Source: Anaerolineae bacterium (GTDB lineage: Bacteria > Chloroflexota > Anaerolineae > 4572-78 > J111). From it: a DNA stretch of 64,000 nt. Shown piece by piece: positions 16,152-24,451 of this stretch. The notes beneath the pieces are model-generated. The model saw nothing but the letters and a program-made list of their open reading frames with translations. It was not told where the DNA came from and did no database searches. Location of the stretch: assembly GCA_023151115.1 (NCBI GenBank), contig JAKLJP010000018.1, positions 1 through 64,000 of the forward strand. The letters are read 5' to 3'. Each line of letters opens with the position of its first letter. Within the stretch, counting starts at the first letter, position 1. The position numbers and the translations under genes were made by a program.

Positions 16152-17244
16152 TGTTTGTCGCCATACCTTCCATGATTAATGGCGGTACCGCATTTCCCAC
16201 TTGATGAGATTTTTCAATGTATGTGCCCGTGAATCTAAAATCGTCCGAAAATGACTGTAGTCTGGCTGCTTCTCTGATGGTTAACAGGCGAACTTCACTA
16301 GGATGGCAAAATCTACCCGATCCAGGATGAAATACCCAGCGCGTAATGGTGGGAGCTATCATGTCAAAATCAAGTCTGCCATAAGCGCCGCTATAACCCG
16401 ATTTCGGCTTCATCTCTTCGGGCAAATCTTTGATCCCCTCTCCGGGCTTTAAAGAGGCAATCCGCGTATATTGTTTCTCATTCAGCGTCCGCGTAATATG
16501 GTCATACAGAACTTTTGAGTCCTGGCGCATTTTTGCCTGATACTCATTCACAGGTTCTTGGTCGTATTCCATCGGTTCATAACCTTCGCCATTTTCCAAA
16601 GCAGGTAGATCAGAAATCGCTGACCAGGCTGAACGATATTGTTTGATGTCCCCAAATAAGGTAGATACTTTTTCTGGTCCAAAAGTTGGAGGGGGGAAGG
16701 TGGGCGGAATCGCGGTTCTGGAGGCAAAGAAAAAGCAGCGCCTTCTGCGTTGTGGCACACCGTAATCCGGCGCAAATAACACTGCTACTTCCACTTTATA
16801 TCCAAGTTTTTCCAGGTTTTCGGTAATTTCTTGACGGACTGTCCCCTGATAGGCATTGTAAATTTCAGCTACATTTTCCATAACCACAACTTTTGGAGAC
16901 ATAGCTGCCACAAAACGAAGAAAATCGCGAAATAATTGATTGCGTGGATCTGCCAAAAAACGATATGCAGCCGGAACATTCTTTGAAAATCCCTGGCAAG
17001 GCGGTCCGCCAATCAAACAATCAAGAGCGCCTTGTTCCAAACCCACCTGTTTCATAACCCACAATGGATCCAAATTAAACATATCGGCCTTGATGGCGCA
17101 AGCGGTTGGGTGATTCAATTGAAAAGTATTAAGCGCCCGGTCCCATTGATCAATTCCGGCGATTACATTGAAGCCAGCTTTATGCAGACCCCAGGACATG
17201 CCCCCGCAGCCGCTAAATAAATCTATAACGGTTGGTTTAGTCAT
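16075..17244 (-). CDS. DNA (cytosine-5-)-methyltransferase
   Basis: 389 residues with all C5-methylase motifs in order: I DLFSGCGGMSWGLHKAGF, IV IGGPPCQGFS with catalytic Cys83, VI VVVMENVAEI, VIII GVPQRRRRCFF, a target-recognition region at about 190-300, IX-X RLLTIREAARLQSF and QVGNAVPP. It methylates the site cut by the partner endonuclease and creates the 5mC that Vsr repairs. Start ATG at 17244 puts motif I at residue 8, as usual; a TTG at 17262 is less likely. Low GC and neighbours point to transfer as a cassette. Confidence 0.93.
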   Translation of the reverse strand: MTKPTVIDLFSGCGGMSWGLHKAGFNVIAGIDQWDRALNTFQLNHPTACAIKADMFNLDPLWVMKQVGLEQGALDCLIGGPPCQGFSKNVPAAYRFLADPRNQLFRDFLRFVAAMSPKVVVMENVAEIYNAYQGTVRQEITENLEKLGYKVEVAVLFAPDYGVPQRRRRCFFFASRTAIPPTFPPPTFGPEKVSTLFGDIKQYRSAWSAISDLPALENGEGYEPMEYDQEPVNEYQAKMRQDSKVLYDHITRTLNEKQYTRIASLKPGEGIKDLPEEMKPKSGYSGAYGRLDFDMIAPTITRWVFHPGSGRFCHPSEVRLLTIREAARLQSFSDDFRFTGTYIEKSHQVGNAVPPLIMEGMATNIKVCLQVLPEEARPYRLLRDAQAQY

Positions 17245-17319
17245 AACCTCTCTCAAAGACAAGCAAAATCAACTTTTGTATACTATAGTATTCTTTTTTG
17301 TTTTGTCAAACCCCATTGA

Positions 17320-20043
17320 TCACGGTAATCGCACCGTCTCCAGCGGCACAGCCTGATTGGCAAACGTATAGCCGTTGGGAGCGATGGCCCGCAGCCGGTC
17401 GCCGAAGCTGTTGTAGAGGCCGGTAATCAGGGTGTACTCACCGGGTGGCAGGTCGGGCGGCAGTTCGATGCGGTGGGAGTCGGCCCGCACGGCGTTGACG
17501 GGCCAGCCGCTGGTGGGGTCGGCGTCGTTGGCCGGGGCGCTGTCGTGGCTGGCGATAAGCTGGCCCTGGGCGTCGAGCAGTTGGGTAAATACTTTGTAAT
17601 CCTGGGTTTGGGCATTGAGCGCCCGCCAGTAGAGTGTCACCTGCACTGCACCGCGCTCTTTGGTCACTTCGTGGGTCAGCAGTTCGATGCCGCTGCTAAA
17701 GCGGGCCGGGGCAATAAAAGGCGGGATATTGGCCTGGAAGCCATAGAGCGAGGCCGTTCCCAGCCCGGCAAACTCAAAGGTCGCCAAAGCCTGGCCGCGC
17801 CCAGAGACGGCGCTGCTCAACACTCGCTCCTGGGGACCGGTCGGCAGCACCCAGATGGTGTCCAAGCCTTGCAGCAGCTCCACCACGCGCGGCGCGCCGG
17901 GATACTTTTTGGCCGCGCCGTCGGTCAACTGCAAATCAAAATCGCGGCTCAGATAGGGGTAAAGCTGGCGGTAGGTGGCCTGGTCGCTCAACAGCAGGCG
18001 CGGTTTACCCGCCGGGCCGGGCTGGATGTTCTCGATATTACGGGTCTGCACCCGGATAAAATTGACAAAGGTCGCCAGCGGGCTGTCAGCCAGCCAGGTG
18101 GTGTGATAACTCCACAGCAGCAGCGGGATGAGGACGACTAACGCCACAGCAGCCAGTCCGCCCAGGTATTGAGGCGCTTTGGCTTGCAGTTTGACCAGGC
18201 CGGGCCAGCGCCCTTCCAGCGGCCAGATAACGGCGGCAAACTCCAGGGCCAGCAAGATGGTCAGCGCAAAGCGGGCGACCACAATAAAAATCAGCAGCCA
18301 GCTTGCCTGGGGGAGCAGCACAAAGTAGACCGGCTGTTCCAGGATGTTGAGGCCGGTCAGGATGAGGGCATAGGTCAGGCCGCGGGCGTTGGGGAAAAGC
18401 AGCACAATAAACGGCAGCAAATAAACCAAAAACTGGGGACTGTAACCTTTGGTGTAGAGCAGAAAAAGGGCGACCGTCAGCCCGGCGAAAGCAATGAGCG
18501 GGCGCGGCTGGCTGTAATCGGCGGGGCGGGTGAAGAGGTAAGCGTACAGGCCGGCAAAGCCGAGAGTGATCACTCCCCAGAACCACCAGGGCAGGCGGCT
18601 GTCGTGGATGGCAAAACTTTCGCCGGCAGCGGCCATCTGGTCGAGGGTTTTGAGCCGGTCGCCGCCCACTTGACCAAAGCCGTAGTAGCCATCGGCCACC
18701 GCCCAGACGGTTTCCCAGGAGGAACGCCCGGCCATAGATTGGACGGAGGCGCGGACCCACTGCGGCCCGCCGAACAGGAAAGGCCCCAGCAGCACCGCGA
18801 CGGTCAAGCCAAAGACAACGGCATACAGGCCCAGTTCCACCCGCGCTTCGGCCTCATTCTGGCGGTATTGATGCCATAAACGGCGCAGGGCGACGGGCAG
18901 CATCAACACCGGAATAATTTTGACCATAAAGCCGACGCCGACACTGATGGCCGAGAAAATACGCTGCTCGGACAGCAGTAGTTCCAGGGCTAATAACATA
19001 AAAAAGAGGGCGATGCCATCGAAAAAGCCGAGCATGGCGTACAGCGGCGGAAACAGCCCGGCGTAAAACCACAGCACCCGGTTGACCGCCTCGGTGGAGG
19101 TGAACAGCCGCCGGGCCAGCCGGTGAATCAGCAGAAAATTGCCGATTTCAAACAGCACAAAAACTGTGCCCAGAATCAGGATAAACCACAGCCGGGGGTC
19201 GTCGGGCCAGGGCGGCAAAAACAGCGACAACTGGTAAGCTCCGGCGGCCAGCCAGGGAACCAGCGGCGGCCACTCCAGCCAGAAATCCAGAAAAGGCCAC
19301 AGCCCGTAATCCGATAGGCTGGCGATGCCAAAAAAAGTGTCGAAATCGGACCAATCGCGCAGGTAGCCGCCGGGCCGCAGCAAAAACAGGCTGAGCAGGC
19401 GGAAGGCGACAAACAGGGCCAGGGCCAGGCCAAAATCGGCGCTCTGGCGGGCTGGGCCGGGTTCGGGAAAATAGGTCAGCGGGACGGGTTCGGGCGGGGG
19501 GGAGAGGCGGGGGGTGGGCCGGGTGGCGGTGTCGCGCTGTTTGAAGTGGATGACTTTTTGCGGCGGGTCGGGCATGCCCGGCGGCGGCAATTCGTCCAGG
19601 TCCACTTCGGTGCGCACCCCAGCCTGGGCGGCCTGAATCAAAGCGCCCTGGATGTCGTCTACCGGGCCGGGCCGGGGGCCTTCGTCCAGTTCGGGCAGAG
19701 GTTCGGGCAGGTCGTCAAAATCCACCCCTTCCTCTCCCCCCCTTGAAAGGGGGGGGCTGGAGGGGGTCGGCTTCGGCAGGTCATCAAGCTCTAATTCGGT
19801 GGCGAGACCCTTTTGGGCGGCCTCAATCAAAGCATCCTGAATGTCATCCACGGGGCGGGGTTCGGGGCCTTCGTCCAGTTCAGGTAGAGGTTCGGGCAAG
19901 TCGTCAAAATCCACCCCCCCCTCATCCCCCCCCTTAAAGGGGGGGGTAGGGGGGGGGTGGGCTGAAGCCGACAGCGCCGCTTGAATTTTATCCCCCTCCT
20001 TGCCAGGGGGGGGTAAGGAGGGGGTATTTTGTTCCTGGCTCAT
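17320..20043 (-). CDS. Large membrane glycosyltransferase-like protein with duplicated acidic N-terminus
   Basis: 907 residues. Residues 1-165 are hydrophilic, Pro/Asp/Glu-rich and hold two copies of a roughly 60-residue unit (VDFDDLPEPLPELDEGP, PVDDIQ.ALI.AAQ). About a dozen membrane spans fill 200-640, with DWSDFDTFFGIASLSDYGLW and LWPFLDFWLEWPPLVPWLAA in a loop typical of GT-C mannosyltransferase-like enzymes. The C-terminus is a beta domain with LPPGEYTLITGLYNSFGDRL, shared with the giant proteins at 40232-48642. The start overlaps the upstream glycosyltransferase stop as ATGA, so the pair is coupled. Likely transfers sugar from a polyprenyl-phosphate donor. Confidence 0.75.
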   Translation of the reverse strand: MSQEQNTPSLPPPGKEGDKIQAALSASAHPPPTPPFKGGDEGGVDFDDLPEPLPELDEGPEPRPVDDIQDALIEAAQKGLATELELDDLPKPTPSSPPLSRGGEEGVDFDDLPEPLPELDEGPRPGPVDDIQGALIQAAQAGVRTEVDLDELPPPGMPDPPQKVIHFKQRDTATRPTPRLSPPPEPVPLTYFPEPGPARQSADFGLALALFVAFRLLSLFLLRPGGYLRDWSDFDTFFGIASLSDYGLWPFLDFWLEWPPLVPWLAAGAYQLSLFLPPWPDDPRLWFILILGTVFVLFEIGNFLLIHRLARRLFTSTEAVNRVLWFYAGLFPPLYAMLGFFDGIALFFMLLALELLLSEQRIFSAISVGVGFMVKIIPVLMLPVALRRLWHQYRQNEAEARVELGLYAVVFGLTVAVLLGPFLFGGPQWVRASVQSMAGRSSWETVWAVADGYYGFGQVGGDRLKTLDQMAAAGESFAIHDSRLPWWFWGVITLGFAGLYAYLFTRPADYSQPRPLIAFAGLTVALFLLYTKGYSPQFLVYLLPFIVLLFPNARGLTYALILTGLNILEQPVYFVLLPQASWLLIFIVVARFALTILLALEFAAVIWPLEGRWPGLVKLQAKAPQYLGGLAAVALVVLIPLLLWSYHTTWLADSPLATFVNFIRVQTRNIENIQPGPAGKPRLLLSDQATYRQLYPYLSRDFDLQLTDGAAKKYPGAPRVVELLQGLDTIWVLPTGPQERVLSSAVSGRGQALATFEFAGLGTASLYGFQANIPPFIAPARFSSGIELLTHEVTKERGAVQVTLYWRALNAQTQDYKVFTQLLDAQGQLIASHDSAPANDADPTSGWPVNAVRADSHRIELPPDLPPGEYTLITGLYNSFGDRLRAIAPNGYTFANQAVPLETVRLP
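19588..19944 (-). repeat. Imperfect tandem duplication in the acidic N-terminus
   Basis: Two units of about 185 bp encode residues 34-90 and 96-152 of the membrane protein. They share VDFDDLPEPLPELDEGP exactly, differ at scattered sites elsewhere, and each begins with a C/G-rich hairpin repeat. Confidence 0.8.
19731..19773. repeat. CCCCCCTTGAAAGGGGGG hairpin inside coding sequence
   Basis: A C-run and a G-run of seven or more bases flank TTGAAA. It is read in frame as TPSSPPLSRGGEEG in the membrane protein. Confidence 0.85.
19911..19962. repeat. CCCCCCTTAAAGGGGGG hairpin inside coding sequence
   Basis: Second copy, with an extended G-rich flank, read in frame as PPPTPPFKGGDEGG. It starts the first of the duplicated peptide units. 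Confidence 0.85.
19991..20026. repeat. CCCCCTCCTTGCCAGGGGGGG hairpin inside coding sequence
   Basis: Third copy, close to the start codon, read in frame as NTPSLPPPGKEGDK. Three copies within 300 bp suggest local spreading. Confidence 0.8.
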
Positions 20044-20756
20044 CGCATCCTGCCTGTCCACAATTTTAAGCGCAAGGCCAACAGCGCCCGGCTGTATTGG
20101 CTGAAGATGGACAGAAATTGAGTTTTGCTGTGGCCGTGCATACGCAGCCGGTAAAAAACCGGGATTTCGAGCATGCGGTAACCGCGTTTGTGGGCCACCA
20201 TCAACAGCCGGATAAAATAATCGCCATAGCCATAATAAATCTGGTCAAGGTCCAGCGCCTCCAGTTTTTCGCGGTGGATGGAGAAGAAGCCGCTCAGGTT
20301 ATCGTGAACGGGTGTGCCAAAGAGGAGGCGGATGACATAATTATAAACCAGGCTAGAAAATTGTCGAAACCGGTCTTCCATCCCGCCGGCCATGACAAAA
20401 CGCGAGCCGATGATGAGGTCGTAATGGTCCAGAAATTGGATCATCTGCGGCAGGATTTGGGGGTCGTGGTTGAAGTCGGTGTCCATCGAGACCACAATCT
20501 CGCCGTCGGAGTGGTCAATACCGTAGCGGATGGCCGTGGCCAGGCCGCGTTCGGTGGTGCGGACAAACAACTTGACCCGCCCATCCCCGCCGAAGTTCTG
20601 CCGCACGGCCTCGGCGGTGCCGTCGGGGCTGTTGTCGTCCACCACCACCACTTCGTAAGCCAGGGCGCACGGCTCCAGCGCGGCAAAAATGGCGTTGATG
20701 AGTTCGACGATGTTATCTTTTTCTTTGTAGGTGGGTAGGATGATGGATGCTTTCAT
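20040..20756 (-). CDS. Family 2 glycosyltransferase, dolichol/polyprenol-phosphate mannosyltransferase type
   Basis: 238 residues. SIILPTYKEKDNIVELI opens a GT-A fold; VVVVDDNSPDGTAE and VSMDTDFNHDP carry the nucleotide-sugar and metal (DxD) residues; then GSRFVMAGG and NLSGFF follow as in DPM1-type synthases. No membrane anchor domain. It would charge a polyprenyl phosphate with mannose or glucose in the cytoplasm for use by GT-C enzymes on the other side. The next gene is such a membrane protein and overlaps it by four bases, so the two probably form a donor-acceptor pair. Confidence 0.88.
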   Translation of the reverse strand: MKASIILPTYKEKDNIVELINAIFAALEPCALAYEVVVVDDNSPDGTAEAVRQNFGGDGRVKLFVRTTERGLATAIRYGIDHSDGEIVVSMDTDFNHDPQILPQMIQFLDHYDLIIGSRFVMAGGMEDRFRQFSSLVYNYVIRLLFGTPVHDNLSGFFSIHREKLEALDLDQIYYGYGDYFIRLLMVAHKRGYRMLEIPVFYRLRMHGHSKTQFLSIFSQYSRALLALRLKLWTGRMR

Positions 20757-20757
20757 G

Positions 20758-20827
20758 GGTAGGTAGTAGGCAGTAGGCAGTAGGTAGTAAGGATGTCAGC
20801 CCCTACTCCCTACTACTTCCTACCTAC
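20758..20827. repeat. TAGGCAG-word hairpin repeat
   Basis: Heptamer words TAGGTAGTAGGCAGTAGGCA on the left are answered by CCTACTCCCTACTACTTCC on the right. Fills the whole gap between two glycan genes. Confidence 0.85.
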
Positions 20828-20828
20828 T

Positions 20829-21638
20829 TCACATATACTTCCATAACTCAAAAATCGTGCCGTACCGGCCCCCCTGCTGGCGGAAGCGGCGCTGGTCGGC
20901 GGGTTTGGGCCAGGTGTGGTAGCTGGCCTGGCTGTTGTTCTGGGGCAGGCGGGGCGGATTGCCGGCGGCAATCAGGTGGACGGCTTTGACCAGCATCTCG
21001 GCCCCCACCAGCGAACTTTTGTAGGACAGGGAGAGGATGGTGTCGTTGGGCGTCACACTGATTCTTTCTTGCAGCAGCAACTGGCCGGTATCGAACTTTT
21101 CATCCACCCAGTGAATGGTGACGCCGGTCTCTTTTTCCTGATTGGTAATGACCCAGAAATAGGGAAACAACCCACGATGGCGCGGCAGCAGGGCCGGGTG
21201 AATATTGATGACTCCGCAGCGGGCCAGGTCAATCAAAGGCTTTTTGATGAGCTGGTTGAGGTAAATCGAAATAACCAGGTCGGGCTGCCAGGCTTGAATC
21301 TGGTCGAAGGTTTCTTTCTGATTGACATCGGTCGAGCCGATGACCGGCACGGCGTACAGCCGGCGCATATCGCGCAGCGCGTTGACTTTGGGGGTGCGGC
21401 CCAGCAGCCGGAAGGCAATGGCCGTGGCCCGGCTCTGGAACAACTCCAACGCTTTGCGGCCCACAAAGCGCAGCCCGCTGCGCCGCAGCAAATACCACAA
21501 ACCGCCCGGCAGGCTTTTGCCGTAGATCAGGCAGTCAGAGCGGACAATGCCGACTACCTGCCCCGGAAACTCCTTGAGCAGCCGTTCGGTCATGAGGTTG
21601 GAAAATAAACTTTCGTAGGTCAGGATGACAATGCGCAT
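20829..21638 (-). CDS. Formyltransferase-family protein
   Basis: 269 residues. The catalytic triad of the methionyl-tRNA/sugar formyltransferase fold is visible: GVINIHPALLPRHRG (Asn, His) and, 45 residues on, DTGQLLLQE (Asp). It uses N10-formyltetrahydrofolate in known relatives. The N-terminal MRIVILTYESLFSNLMTERL fits a Rossmann start. It lacks the tRNA-binding C-terminal domain of Fmt, and it lies beside a DegT aminotransferase, which makes an amino-sugar the likelier substrate. The C-terminal 40 residues are unlike the family. Confidence 0.8.
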   Translation of the reverse strand: MRIVILTYESLFSNLMTERLLKEFPGQVVGIVRSDCLIYGKSLPGGLWYLLRRSGLRFVGRKALELFQSRATAIAFRLLGRTPKVNALRDMRRLYAVPVIGSTDVNQKETFDQIQAWQPDLVISIYLNQLIKKPLIDLARCGVINIHPALLPRHRGLFPYFWVITNQEKETGVTIHWVDEKFDTGQLLLQERISVTPNDTILSLSYKSSLVGAEMLVKAVHLIAAGNPPRLPQNNSQASYHTWPKPADQRRFRQQGGRYGTIFELWKYM

Positions 21639-21641
21639 GGT

Positions 21642-21718
21642 GATTTACGATTTACGATTTACGATTTACGATTGGTGCATTGTTAAACAATCGTAAATCG
21701 TAAATCTAAAATCTAAAA
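21642..21718. repeat. GATTTAC-word hairpin repeat
   Basis: Four GATTTAC words are mirrored by CGTAAATCGTAAATC and decayed AAATCTAAAATCT words around ATTGGTGCATTGTTAAACAAT. Its right part encodes the last residues and stop of the aminotransferase. Confidence 0.85.
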
Positions 21719-22815
21719 TTGATGATGCTATCGCAAATATAATCAACCTGTTCCGCCGTCAGGGTTGCGCCGGAGGGCAGGTTGAGGCCGCGGCGAGAGA
21801 GTTCCTCGGCAGTGGGCAGGGATTGGCCGGTTTGGTACATGGGTAGGGTGTGGACGGGGTAAAAGAAGGGGCGGGTTTCGATACCGCGCTCGCGCAGGCG
21901 GGCGCGCAATTCATCTCGGCTCAGGCCAAAGTCATCCTCGACAATCACCGAATACATCCAGAAGACATTTTCGGCCCAGGGAAGCTGCGGCGGCAGGGTT
22001 AAGCCGGGAAGCTCGGCCAGGCGGCGGCTGTAGTGGGCGGCGTTGCGGCAGCGGATCGCCAGCAGTTCCTCGATCCGTTCCAGTTGGGCCAGGCCGATGG
22101 CCGCCTGGATATTGGTCATGCGGTAATTAAAGGCCACTTCCGGGTGAAAGTAAGGATTCTCCGGGTAGCGGCCCTGGTTTTCCAGGAAAAAAGCCCGCTC
22201 AGCCCAAGCCTGGTTGTTGGTGACGATGATGCCGCCCTCGCCGGTGGTGATGATCTTGTTGCCGTAAAAGCTAAAAATCGCCGCGTCGCCCAGGCTGCCG
22301 ACCCGCCGGCCTTTGTACCTGGCCCCGTGCGCCTCGGCAGCGTCTTCCAGCAGCCATAAACCATGCCTGTCGGCGATGGCCCGCAGCGGGTCCATATCCG
22401 CCGGGTGGCCGTATAAATGCACCGCCATAATCGCTTTGGTGCGCGGGGTGATGGCCGCCTCGACGGTTGTGGGATCAATATTCCAGGTCTCGCGCTCAGA
22501 ATCCACAAAAACGGGGGTGGCCCCGGTGTAGCGGATAGCATTGGCCGTGGCCACGTAAGTCAGGCTGGGCATAATCACTTCGTCGCCGGGGCCGAGGTTG
22601 AGCGTGGCCGCCAGCAGATGCAGGGCCACCGTGCCGTTGAAGGCGGCTACTCCATAGTGCGTATCGCAGTAGGCCGCAAAACGGCTCTCAAAATCGCGCA
22701 CATACTTACCCAGCGACGAGACCCAGCCGCTCTTAACGCAGTCGGTCACATAGGCCAGTTCTTTGTCGCCCAGCAGCGGTTCGGCGACGGGGATGAAGGG
22801 TTGATGGTTGGACAA
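21706..22815 (-). CDS. DegT/DnrJ/EryC1-type PLP aminotransferase
   Basis: 369 residues. NGTVALHLL, VIMPSLTYVATANAI and LEDAAEAHGA are the cofactor-site motifs, and Lys187 in FSFYGNKIITTGEGG is the Schiff-base lysine. The C-terminal part has NYRMTNIQAAIGLAQLE. These enzymes aminate keto-sugar nucleotides. With the formyltransferase and glycosyltransferases downstream on the same strand, it points to making a formylated amino sugar for a surface glycan; that link is inferred. The last residues NFRF and the stop come from a GATTTAC-word repeat, so the natural C-terminus was probably extended or cut by it. Confidence 0.9.
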   Translation of the reverse strand: MSNHQPFIPVAEPLLGDKELAYVTDCVKSGWVSSLGKYVRDFESRFAAYCDTHYGVAAFNGTVALHLLAATLNLGPGDEVIMPSLTYVATANAIRYTGATPVFVDSERETWNIDPTTVEAAITPRTKAIMAVHLYGHPADMDPLRAIADRHGLWLLEDAAEAHGARYKGRRVGSLGDAAIFSFYGNKIITTGEGGIIVTNNQAWAERAFFLENQGRYPENPYFHPEVAFNYRMTNIQAAIGLAQLERIEELLAIRCRNAAHYSRRLAELPGLTLPPQLPWAENVFWMYSVIVEDDFGLSRDELRARLRERGIETRPFFYPVHTLPMYQTGQSLPTAEELSRRGLNLPSGATLTAEQVDYICDSIINFRF

Positions 22816-22831
22816 GGCTGCTCCTAAAAAT

Positions 22832-22897
22832 CAGGGAACTGAGAGAACTGAAAGAACTTAAAACCCTCTGAGTTCCCTTAGTTCCCTCAGTTCCTTT
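22832..22897. repeat. GGAACTGA-word hairpin repeat
   Basis: CAGGGAACTGAGAGAACTGA is matched by GAGTTCCCTTAGTTCCCTC. Same words as 59154-59250. It lies just upstream of the aminotransferase start. Confidence 0.85.
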
Positions 22898-22998
22898 CTT
22901 CAAACAAAAGGGAGACGTTTGGCGGCGTCTCCCCACCTCTATAAAACAAGACCAAATCATAACCCTAACCAGGGCAAAAGTCAAAGTTATTCGATACG

Positions 22999-23027
22999 TT
23001 GACAATCCCCCCTACTCCCATTATCAT
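22999..23027 (+). promoter_or_regulatory. Promoter of the response-regulator gene
   Basis: TTGACA, 17 bases, TATCAT. The -10 box ends eight bases before the ATG at 23036, so transcription would start at or next to the start codon and the mRNA would be leaderless. Confidence 0.65.
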
Positions 23028-23035
23028 ACGAGGGT

Positions 23036-23746
23036 ATGAACTCATCCACCCGCATCCTCCTCATCGAAGATGACCCCGCCGTTGCTCGCAGCCTGCAAGC
23101 CGGGTTGGAGCGGGAAGGCTATAGTGTAGTCTGGAAAAATACCGGCGCGACAGGGGTCGAGCAAGCTAAACAGCCTAGCACTGCGCCTCACCTGATTATC
23201 CTTGACGTGCGGCTGCCCGACGGCTCCGGTTTTGATGTCTGCCGCCAACTGCGCCAGCAGGGGCTGCGCCAGCCGATCCTGATGCTGACGGTGCAGGGGG
23301 ATGAACTGGATAAAGTATTGGGGCTGGAGATGGGGGCCGACGATTATGTGACCAAGCCCTACAGCCTACGCGAACTGCTCTCGCGCATCCGGGCGCTGCT
23401 GCGGCGGGCCTACGGTGAACTATCTACGGCCAATGCCGATGCGCTTTACGTAGGGGATCTGGTCATTGATTGGAGCCGCGGCCAGGCGTTGCGCGGCGAC
23501 CAATCCCTCAATCTGACTCCAACCGAGTTCCGGCTGCTGGCCTTTCTGGCCCAACATCCCGGCCAGGCCCTCAGCCGCAGCCAAATTCTGGAAGCCGTGT
23601 GGGGCTACGAAGCCGATCTGGACAGCGAGCGCACGGTCAACGTTCACGTGCGCCGCCTGCGCGAAAAAGTCGAACTCGACCCCAGCCGGCCTACGCTTAT
23701 TTTGACCGTACCGGGGATTGGCTATCGTCTGGTAAGGTCAGGATAG
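23036..23746 (+). CDS. OmpR-family response regulator
   Basis: 236 residues. Receiver domain 6-120: acidic IEDDPAV, Asp57 in LIILDVRLPDGSG, Lys in YVTKPYSLREL. Winged-helix DNA-binding domain 135-233: LTPTEFRLLAFLAQHPGQAL, then ERTVNVHVRRLREKVE and ILTVPGIGYRLV. A complete transcription regulator. No kinase adjoins it; the nearest is the histidine kinase at 28263, past the efflux genes, which may be its partner. The promoter is so close that the mRNA is probably leaderless. Confidence 0.92.
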   Translation: MNSSTRILLIEDDPAVARSLQAGLEREGYSVVWKNTGATGVEQAKQPSTAPHLIILDVRLPDGSGFDVCRQLRQQGLRQPILMLTVQGDELDKVLGLEMGADDYVTKPYSLRELLSRIRALLRRAYGELSTANADALYVGDLVIDWSRGQALRGDQSLNLTPTEFRLLAFLAQHPGQALSRSQILEAVWGYEADLDSERTVNVHVRRLREKVELDPSRPTLILTVPGIGYRLVRSG

Positions 23747-23782
23747 AGATTGGAGATTAATAATCTCCAATCTCCAATCTCC
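23745..23782. repeat. GGAGATT-word hairpin repeat shared by two convergent genes
   Basis: AGAGATTGGAGATTAATAAT and TCTCCAATCTCCAATCTCC pair around TTAATAA. It separates the regulator from the convergent gene and supplies that gene's last codons and stop. Same words at 56045-56107. Confidence 0.85.
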
Positions 23783-24395
23783 TCCACCAAGCTGCCCCTG
23801 CGACAACCAACCCTATCCCCAATAGTACCAGGATATACACCCGCGCCAGGTCGTCGGCCCTGGTTCCGCCGGTGGCCGGCAGTTGAGCCGCCGGGGCCGG
23901 TTCTTGAGCGGGAGCGGCTGTGGCTTCAGCCGGGGACGCAGCGGCCGGGGTGGCGGAGGCCGCGTCCAGCCGAGCCTGGGAGTCGTCGGTGAGAACCGAG
24001 GAGAAGGTCTTGATCTTGCCGGCTTCAATGGTCGCTTCGGCGTTAGCCTCTAGCGGCGCATCCTTTAAAGCGGGCAAATCGGCCCGAAAGAACTTGTTTT
24101 GCCATATCACTTTGTCGCCGGTGGCCTGGCGGCCAAAGACCTCGATCCGTTCGTTTTGCGTGACCAGCCGTTCCAGCCAGGCGCGGATTTCTTCCTTGCC
24201 GACAAATTGGCCCTGCCGGGTGGTCAACACTGCCTCATCAGCAAACAGCGCCAGCGCCCCCTCGACATCTTTGGCTTCCAGGGCCAGATCATACGCTTCC
24301 ATCACCGTCAGCGGGTCCGGCTCCTGGGCCAGAGCCGTTCCCGTCAGGGCGAGCAGCAGCAAGGCTGTAGCAATGATGAGTAGAGTTTTATTCAT
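23757..24395 (-). CDS. Secreted SnoaL/NTF2-like protein with an LPxTG-like C-terminal anchor
   Basis: 212 residues. Signal peptide at 1-22 (KTLLIIATALLLLALTGTAL, then AQE). SnoaL-type domain at 25-130 with TVMEAYDLALEAKDVEGALA and GKEEIRAWLERLV. An Ala/Pro/Glu-rich spacer follows, then LPATGGTR, a hydrophobic helix and WWRR, which is the order of a cell-wall sorting signal. The ATG at 24395 has TAGGAGA upstream. The last residues LEIGDY come from a hairpin repeat. Whether a sortase acts on it is unproved; it may simply be membrane-held. Confidence 0.78.
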   Translation of the reverse strand: MNKTLLIIATALLLLALTGTALAQEPDPLTVMEAYDLALEAKDVEGALALFADEAVLTTRQGQFVGKEEIRAWLERLVTQNERIEVFGRQATGDKVIWQNKFFRADLPALKDAPLEANAEATIEAGKIKTFSSVLTDDSQARLDAASATPAAASPAEATAAPAQEPAPAAQLPATGGTRADDLARVYILVLLGIGLVVAGAAWWRRLEIGDY

Positions 24396-24423
24396 AACGG
24401 ATCTCCTAAGATAATAGGTTGGT

Positions 24424-24451
24424 GGAGTCAACAGCTTAAGCTGTTGACTCC
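24424..24451. repeat. Perfect 28-bp palindrome
   Basis: GGAGTCAACAGCTT followed directly by its complement, 29 bp upstream of the secreted protein's start. It could be an operator or a member of the GGAGTC repeat set. Confidence 0.75.

Noticed and set aside
20758..20827. Regularly spaced repeats resembling a small CRISPR array
   Set aside because: Words are 7 nt and contiguous, with no unique spacers and no intact cas gene; they form a hairpin instead.
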